The notes under the pieces were generated by a model. The model had not been told where the DNA came from, searched no databases, and worked only from the letters and a program-made list of their open reading frames with translations. The position numbers were made by a program, and so were the translations under genes. Below are positions 32,602-35,335 of a stretch of DNA of 35,335 nucleotides, piece by piece. Within the stretch, counting starts at the first letter, position 1. Each line of letters starts with the position of its first letter. Source of the DNA: Anaerolineae bacterium (GTDB taxonomy: Bacteria; Chloroflexota; Anaerolineae; Aggregatilineales; Phototrophicaceae); the NCBI GenBank assembly GCA_025454495.1, contig JALOOI010000010.1, positions 1-35,335 on the forward strand. Direction: 5' to 3'.

Positions 32602-33006
32602 ATGACACAGCGACAGACGATTTCATCCGGCACCGTGTGGGAGCCGCTGGTCGGCTATTCGCGGGCCGTGCGCGTGGGGAACATCGTCCACGTCAGCGGC
32701 ACCACCGCCACCGATGACGCGGGCCAGGTGGTGGGCCCGGGCGATGCCTACGCCCAGAGCCGCTACATCCTGCAAAAAATTGAACGCGCCCTGCACCAGG
32801 CGGGGGCCACCCTGGGCGATGTCGTCCGCACGCGCATTTACGTCACCGATGCCGCGCTGTGGCAGGCGGTGGGGCGGGCGCATCAGGAAGTGTTTGCGGA
32901 CATTCGCCCGGCCAATACCATGGTCGAAGTGAGCGCCCTCATCGGCACCGATTACCTGGTAGAAATCGAAGCGGAAGCCATCATCGCCGCCGCTGTCACG
33001 GGGTGA
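32602..33006 (+). CDS. RidA/YjgF-family protein lacking the catalytic Arg
   Basis: This 134-residue protein has the chorismate-mutase-like trimer fold of the Rid family: [48 protein letters not shown], and a C-terminal [20 protein letters not shown]. In RidA of E. coli the sequence PARSCVEV carries Arg105, needed for enamine/imine deaminase activity. Here the same position reads PANTMVEV, with Asn. The protein is therefore probably one of the Rid subfamilies without that activity. The ATG at 32602 is preceded by GGGGAG about 11 bases away. An ATG at 32575, overlapping the preceding stop, is an alternative start. Confidence 0.88.
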   Translation: MTQRQTISSGTVWEPLVGYSRAVRVGNIVHVSGTTATDDAGQVVGPGDAYAQSRYILQKIERALHQAGATLGDVVRTRIYVTDAALWQAVGRAHQEVFADIRPANTMVEVSALIGTDYLVEIEAEAIIAAAVTG

Positions 33007-33018
33007 GTCGTCGGTGAG

Positions 33019-33071
33019 CAGTGATTGCAATCCGGGCGGCTTTGCGGTCAAATGAGCCGCGTCGATCACTG
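33019..33071 (+). other. Nested inverted repeat before the CDGSH gene
   Basis: CAGTGAT (33019-33025) pairs with ATCACTG (33065-33071), enclosing GCGGCT (33036-33041) paired with AGCCGC (33055-33060). The pairing is perfect in both stems with unequal bulges. It ends 21 bases before the ATG, so it could be an mRNA leader structure or separate this gene from the RidA-like one. No T run follows. Confidence 0.45.
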
Positions 33072-33092
33072 TAAACGGGAGGCCGGCAGGCA

Positions 33093-33755
33093 ATGACGGA
33101 CGACAAACTGCGTACTTACGATTCTGAGTCGATTGAGGTGAGCTACAGCACCCGGCGCTGCATCCATGCGGCGGAATGCGTGAATCGCCTGCGCGACGTG
33201 TTCGATACCACCCGCCGCCCGTGGATTCAGCCGCAGAATGCACCGGCGGCGGCGGTGGCCACCACCATTGAACACTGCCCCACCGGAGCGCTGCACTACA
33301 CCCGCAAAGATGGCGGCCCGGCCGAAGCGCCGGCGGAACACGCCAGCCTGCACATTGTGGCGGATGGCCCCATTTATGTGCGCGGGGCAGTGACGGTGAA
33401 GAACCCGGCCGGGGAGACGCTGCTGGAAGATACGCGCGTGGCGCTGTGCCGCTGCGGCGTGTCGCACAATAAGCCGCTGTGCGACAACAGCCATGGGCCG
33501 GCCGGTTTTGCCGCCGGGGATGCGCTGGCACAGAATTTACACAAATCGGACGCGGGGCTGGCGGGCGCGGCGGCGCTGACGATTACGCCGCAGGTGGATG
33601 GGCCGGTGCTGGTGGAAGGAGATTTTAGCCTGCACAGCAGTGATGGCGCAGCCGTGTATCAGGGTAAGAAGGTGTGGTTGTGCCGCTGCGGGGCTTCGGC
33701 CAATAAGCCGTTTTGCGATGGCACCCATAAGCGCACGGGCTTCACCGCGCCCTGA
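33093..33755 (+). CDS. Fe-S protein: Fer4_19 domain plus two CDGSH domains
   Basis: This 220-residue protein carries an N-terminal Fer4_19/YjdI-type domain (about 15-70; CIHAAEC with Cys23 and Cys29, and HCPTGAL with Cys62). Two CDGSH iron-sulfur domains follow: Cys119, Cys121, Cys130 and His134 in CRCGVSHNKPLCDNSH, and Cys197, Cys199, Cys208 and His212 in CRCGASANKPFCDGTH. Three-Cys-one-His ligation of 2Fe-2S clusters is the defining CDGSH trait. There is no membrane anchor. It is likely a soluble electron or cluster transfer protein. The first CDGSH has Asn in place of the Gly after CD. A GGAGG lies ten bases before the ATG. Confidence 0.93.
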   Translation: MTDDKLRTYDSESIEVSYSTRRCIHAAECVNRLRDVFDTTRRPWIQPQNAPAAAVATTIEHCPTGALHYTRKDGGPAEAPAEHASLHIVADGPIYVRGAVTVKNPAGETLLEDTRVALCRCGVSHNKPLCDNSHGPAGFAAGDALAQNLHKSDAGLAGAAALTITPQVDGPVLVEGDFSLHSSDGAAVYQGKKVWLCRCGASANKPFCDGTHKRTGFTAP

Positions 33756-33783
33756 GGTTGAGCTAACCCCGGTAGAAGCGTGA

Positions 33784-33838
33784 AGGGCATGTCCCTCCGA
33801 CATGCCCTCTCCTCCCGGCAGCCCCCGACCTCTGCCGG
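33784..33838. terminator. Pair of hairpins between convergent genes
   Basis: AGGGCATGTC and GACATGCCCT (33784-33808) form a perfect ten-base stem with a five-base loop. CCGGCAG and CTGCCGG (33815-33838) form a second, seven-base stem. They lie between the convergent ends of the CDGSH gene (33755) and the zinc-ribbon gene (33873), so they could end transcription from both sides. T tracts are short. Confidence 0.6.
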
Positions 33839-33872
33839 TCTTCCGTGCTGCTGCGACCTGTGCGGCGCTCTG

Positions 33873-34115
33873 TTAATCGCCGGCGGCGGCGGTCACAGCC
33901 CCAATCGCGGCAAAGCGGCGTTTCAGCCGGCGCGATGACTGGCGGAGCTGGGCGCGAAAGTGGGCGGCTTCGATGATGGAATATTTCCTGCGGAGGATGT
34001 CGTTGATTTCGTGGGTGCATCGTTTGCAAAACAGTGCGCTGGCGGTATCGAAGAAGACTTCAGGTAATTCTTGCTCGCAGCGCGCACAGGGCTGCATTTT
34101 TTGCATGTCTGGCAA
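33873..34115 (-). CDS. Small zinc-ribbon-like protein, 80 residues
   Basis: This small protein begins LPDMQKMQPCARCEQELP and has a second FCKRC pair, giving a C-x2-C ... C-x2-C zinc-binding pattern within 25 residues. A helical, Arg-rich remainder follows (RAQLRQSSRRLKRRFAA). The basic tail suggests nucleic acid or ribosome contact (inference). The start is set by AGGAGG at 34123-34128, seven bases before a TTG. The ATG at 34106 would be 16 bases away, and the longer frame starting at 34181 would overlap the promoter. Confidence 0.7.
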   Translation of the reverse strand: MPDMQKMQPCARCEQELPEVFFDTASALFCKRCTHEINDILRRKYSIIEAAHFRAQLRQSSRRLKRRFAAIGAVTAAAGD

Positions 34116-34122
34116 GGTAGCA

Positions 34123-34128
34123 CCTCCT
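34123..34128 (-). promoter_or_regulatory. Perfect ribosome-binding site selecting a TTG start
   Basis: The minus strand reads AGGAGG followed by seven bases and then TTG at 34115, so the rare TTG is the best-supported start of the zinc-ribbon gene. Confidence 0.65.
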
Positions 34129-34152
34129 GATGATTCTTCCACGTCAATCGGC

Positions 34153-34181
34153 AGTATAGCAGACTGTGTGACAAATGTCAC
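34153..34181 (-). promoter_or_regulatory. Promoter of the zinc-ribbon gene
   Basis: On the minus strand the sequence is GTGACA, 17 bases, TATACT, with TGC before the -10. Both hexamers are five of six to consensus, spacing is ideal and the -10 is extended. The -35 lies inside a CRP-like palindrome. Confidence 0.7.
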
Positions 34182-34182
34182 A
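34167..34182. promoter_or_regulatory. CRP/FNR-type operator palindrome
   Basis: TGTGACAAATGTCACA is a perfect dyad matching the E. coli CRP consensus TGTGA-N6-TCACA at all ten fixed positions. It covers the -35 of the leftward zinc-ribbon promoter, a place where binding would repress it, and lies 84 bases before the rightward GT87-like gene, where it could activate. No CRP-family gene is in the window. Confidence 0.6.
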
Positions 34183-34226
34183 GGTTTCTCATGATCCGGC
34201 GGTGAAACGTCGGGCGTGGTGGCCCG

Positions 34227-34250
34227 TAACAGGTCATAACAGGTGACAGG
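34227..34250. repeat. Ten-base-spaced direct repeats upstream of the GT87-like gene
   Basis: TAACAGGT occurs at 34227-34234 and 34237-34244, with a partial ACAGG at 34246-34250. The period is about one helical turn, so a protein could bind side by side on one face. It lies 17-40 bases before the ATG at 34267. Confidence 0.45.
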
Positions 34251-34266
34251 GGTTATCCTTTAAACC

Positions 34267-35335
34267 ATGCTTAATGAATGGCAAACACTGACCCCCGCCC
34301 GGCGCGGCCTGCTGCTGGGGCTGGCGGCGCTGCTGCTGCTGGCGACGCTGCATTTCATCCTCAGCACGGCCTATTTACCCTTTGACGTGCGCCAGAGCAG
34401 CACCTGGGCGTGGGATTTTCGCAATAATCTGTGGGGGCCGGCGCACCTGCTGCTGGCCGGGGAAAGCCCCTACCGCATCGACCGGCTGTACGATGCCAAC
34501 AGCGTGTGGCTGCCGATGGTGATCGGGACGTTTTTTGCGGCCGGGGCGCTGCCGCTGCCGGTGGCGGCCAACCTGTGGCTGGTGCTGTGCCTGGGGGCGC
34601 TGGCCGGGGTGCTGCTGCTGAGTATGCGCCAGGCGCAGCCCGCGCCGCTGTGGCTGGCGCTGTGCCTGGGGGCGGTGCTGCTGTTCCCGCCGCTGGTGTC
34701 CCATGTGCTGCTGGGGCAGTACAGCCTGGTGGCCGTGCTGCTGTGCCTGCTGGCCGCGGAAGGGCTGCGGCGCGGGCTGGCGCTGCCGTGGCTGGCGCTG
34801 CTGCTGGCGCTGGCGGCGGGCAAACCGCAGCTCGTGCTGCTGGTGCTGCCGGGGCTGCTGGCGGCCCTGCATCAGCGGGGCGGCGGGCGCAGCGCGGGGT
34901 ATTTCGCCCTGTGGCTGGCGCTGTGGTGTGCCCTGCTCACGCTGCCGCTGTGGCTGGCCTTCCCCGGCTGGCTGGAAGGCTTCCTGTGGGCACAGGGGCG
35001 CAATGCCGTGTGGTTGCAGCCGTCGCTGCTGTTCTGGCTGCGGGCCATGGCCGGGACAGCGGGCAGCCTGCTGTGGGCGCTGCTGGCCCTGGCCGCGCTG
35101 GCCGTCACCGTGCGTCGGTGGCGGCGCATTCCGCCGGACGCAGCCATGCGCCAGACGCTGGCGCTGACGGTCATCATCACCCCTTACGTGTGGTCATGGG
35201 ATTTTGTGCTGCTGCTGCCGCTGCTCATCCGGGCGTTGTTCGGCGTGCAAACGCGGGCCGCCCGGCTGGTGTGGGCCGCGGGCTATGCGGCGCTGTGGCT
35301 GGCGCTGCTGGCCGTGCGGCTGGCGGCGCAAACCG
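34267..35335 (+). CDS. GT87-like polytopic glycosyltransferase, 3' end missing
   Basis: The frame runs open from the ATG at 34267 to the window end, giving 356 visible residues with about nine membrane segments. It begins MLNEWQTLTPARRG, has the loop WAWDFRNNLWGPAHLLLAGESPYRIDRLYD typical of DUF2029/GT87 membrane mannosyltransferases, and later LALAAGKPQLVLLVLPGLLA and ITPYVWSWDFVLLLPLL. GT87 enzymes transfer sugars from polyprenyl-phosphate carriers outside the membrane. The acceptor is unknown. No strong ribosome site is seen; AGGGG lies about 15 bases upstream. It is divergent from the zinc-ribbon gene. Confidence 0.82.
   Translation, partial: MLNEWQTLTPARRGLLLGLAALLLLATLHFILSTAYLPFDVRQSSTWAWDFRNNLWGPAHLLLAGESPYRIDRLYDANSVWLPMVIGTFFAAGALPLPVAANLWLVLCLGALAGVLLLSMRQAQPAPLWLALCLGAVLLFPPLVSHVLLGQYSLVAVLLCLLAAEGLRRGLALPWLALLLALAAGKPQLVLLVLPGLLAALHQRGGGRSAGYFALWLALWCALLTLPLWLAFPGWLEGFLWAQGRNAVWLQPSLLFWLRAMAGTAGSLLWALLALAALAVTVRRWRRIPPDAAMRQTLALTVIITPYVWSWDFVLLLPLLIRALFGVQTRAARLVWAAGYAALWLALLAVRLAAQT

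Noticed and set aside
1-35335. tRNA, rRNA, CRISPR arrays, insertion sequences, prophage
   Set aside because: No cloverleaf with a GTTCGAATC-type arm, no rRNA-like block, no regularly spaced repeats, and no transposase, integrase or phage structural protein were recognised on reading both strands. A dedicated search could still find a tRNA missed by eye.

Overview
The window is a high-GC, gene-dense stretch of a bacterial chromosome. No rRNA, tRNA, CRISPR array, phage gene or transposase was recognised. The gene content points to Chloroflexota (Anaerolineae-like), by inference only: GTP-dependent PEP carboxykinase, several polytopic GT-C/GT87-type glycosyltransferases, a DUF4013 membrane protein, LysM and SdrD B-like surface proteins joined by PPTxIPPT linkers, a cytosolic PAS/GAF histidine kinase, a WYL regulator, and frequent extended -10 (TGnTATAAT) promoters.

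Layout. 1-1777 (+): the end of a Pro/Gln-rich protein, translationally coupled to a PLP-dependent amino acid decarboxylase. 1732-6194 (-): a PAS/GAF histidine kinase coupled by a 4-base overlap to a membrane glycosyltransferase. 6313-8926 (-): a PAP2-like membrane phosphatase and an O-antigen ligase-like protein with a TPR tail. 9012-10187 (+): a further membrane glycosyltransferase-like protein. 10345-12611 (+): an ArsR-type repressor followed by pckG, with two DNA dyads and ending at a strong two-way terminator. 12682-13966: a 49-residue gene (-) divergent from a WYL regulator (+) around a perfect palindrome. 14006-16190: a CocE-like hydrolase convergent with a free-standing TipAS domain. 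16478-20637 (+): a thioredoxin-NHL protein, an acyl-CoA dehydrogenase, an ABM monooxygenase and an SRPBCC protein. 20634-23781 (-): a surface operon of LysM/B-domain protein, B-domain/Pro-rich protein and DUF4013 protein. 23938-28035 (-): a TPR protein, a tandem repeat block, a DEAD-box RNA helicase with a long leader and a Clp_N-only protein. 28246-33755 (+): an unknown protein, a TGS-less thrS, an 87-residue protein overlapping a retropepsin-like protease, a secreted protein, a RidA-like protein and an Fe-S/CDGSH protein. 33873-35335: a small zinc-ribbon protein (-) divergent from a GT87-like glycosyltransferase cut off by the window end.

How it works together. Most genes look like housekeeping and cell-envelope functions: surface polymer synthesis and display, gluconeogenesis, translation and RNA remodelling, and redox or Fe-S chemistry. 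No defence island or mobile cluster was seen. The least ordinary items are the regulatory dyads (10303-10326, 10676-10692, 12881-12897, 34167-34182), the one-base-overlapping retropepsin pair, the ThrRS without a TGS domain and with a CATGAC-repeat N-terminus, the Clp_N protein without ATPase domains, the lone TipAS protein, and the ~210-base tandem repeat that shares a 39-base core with a site 8 kb away.
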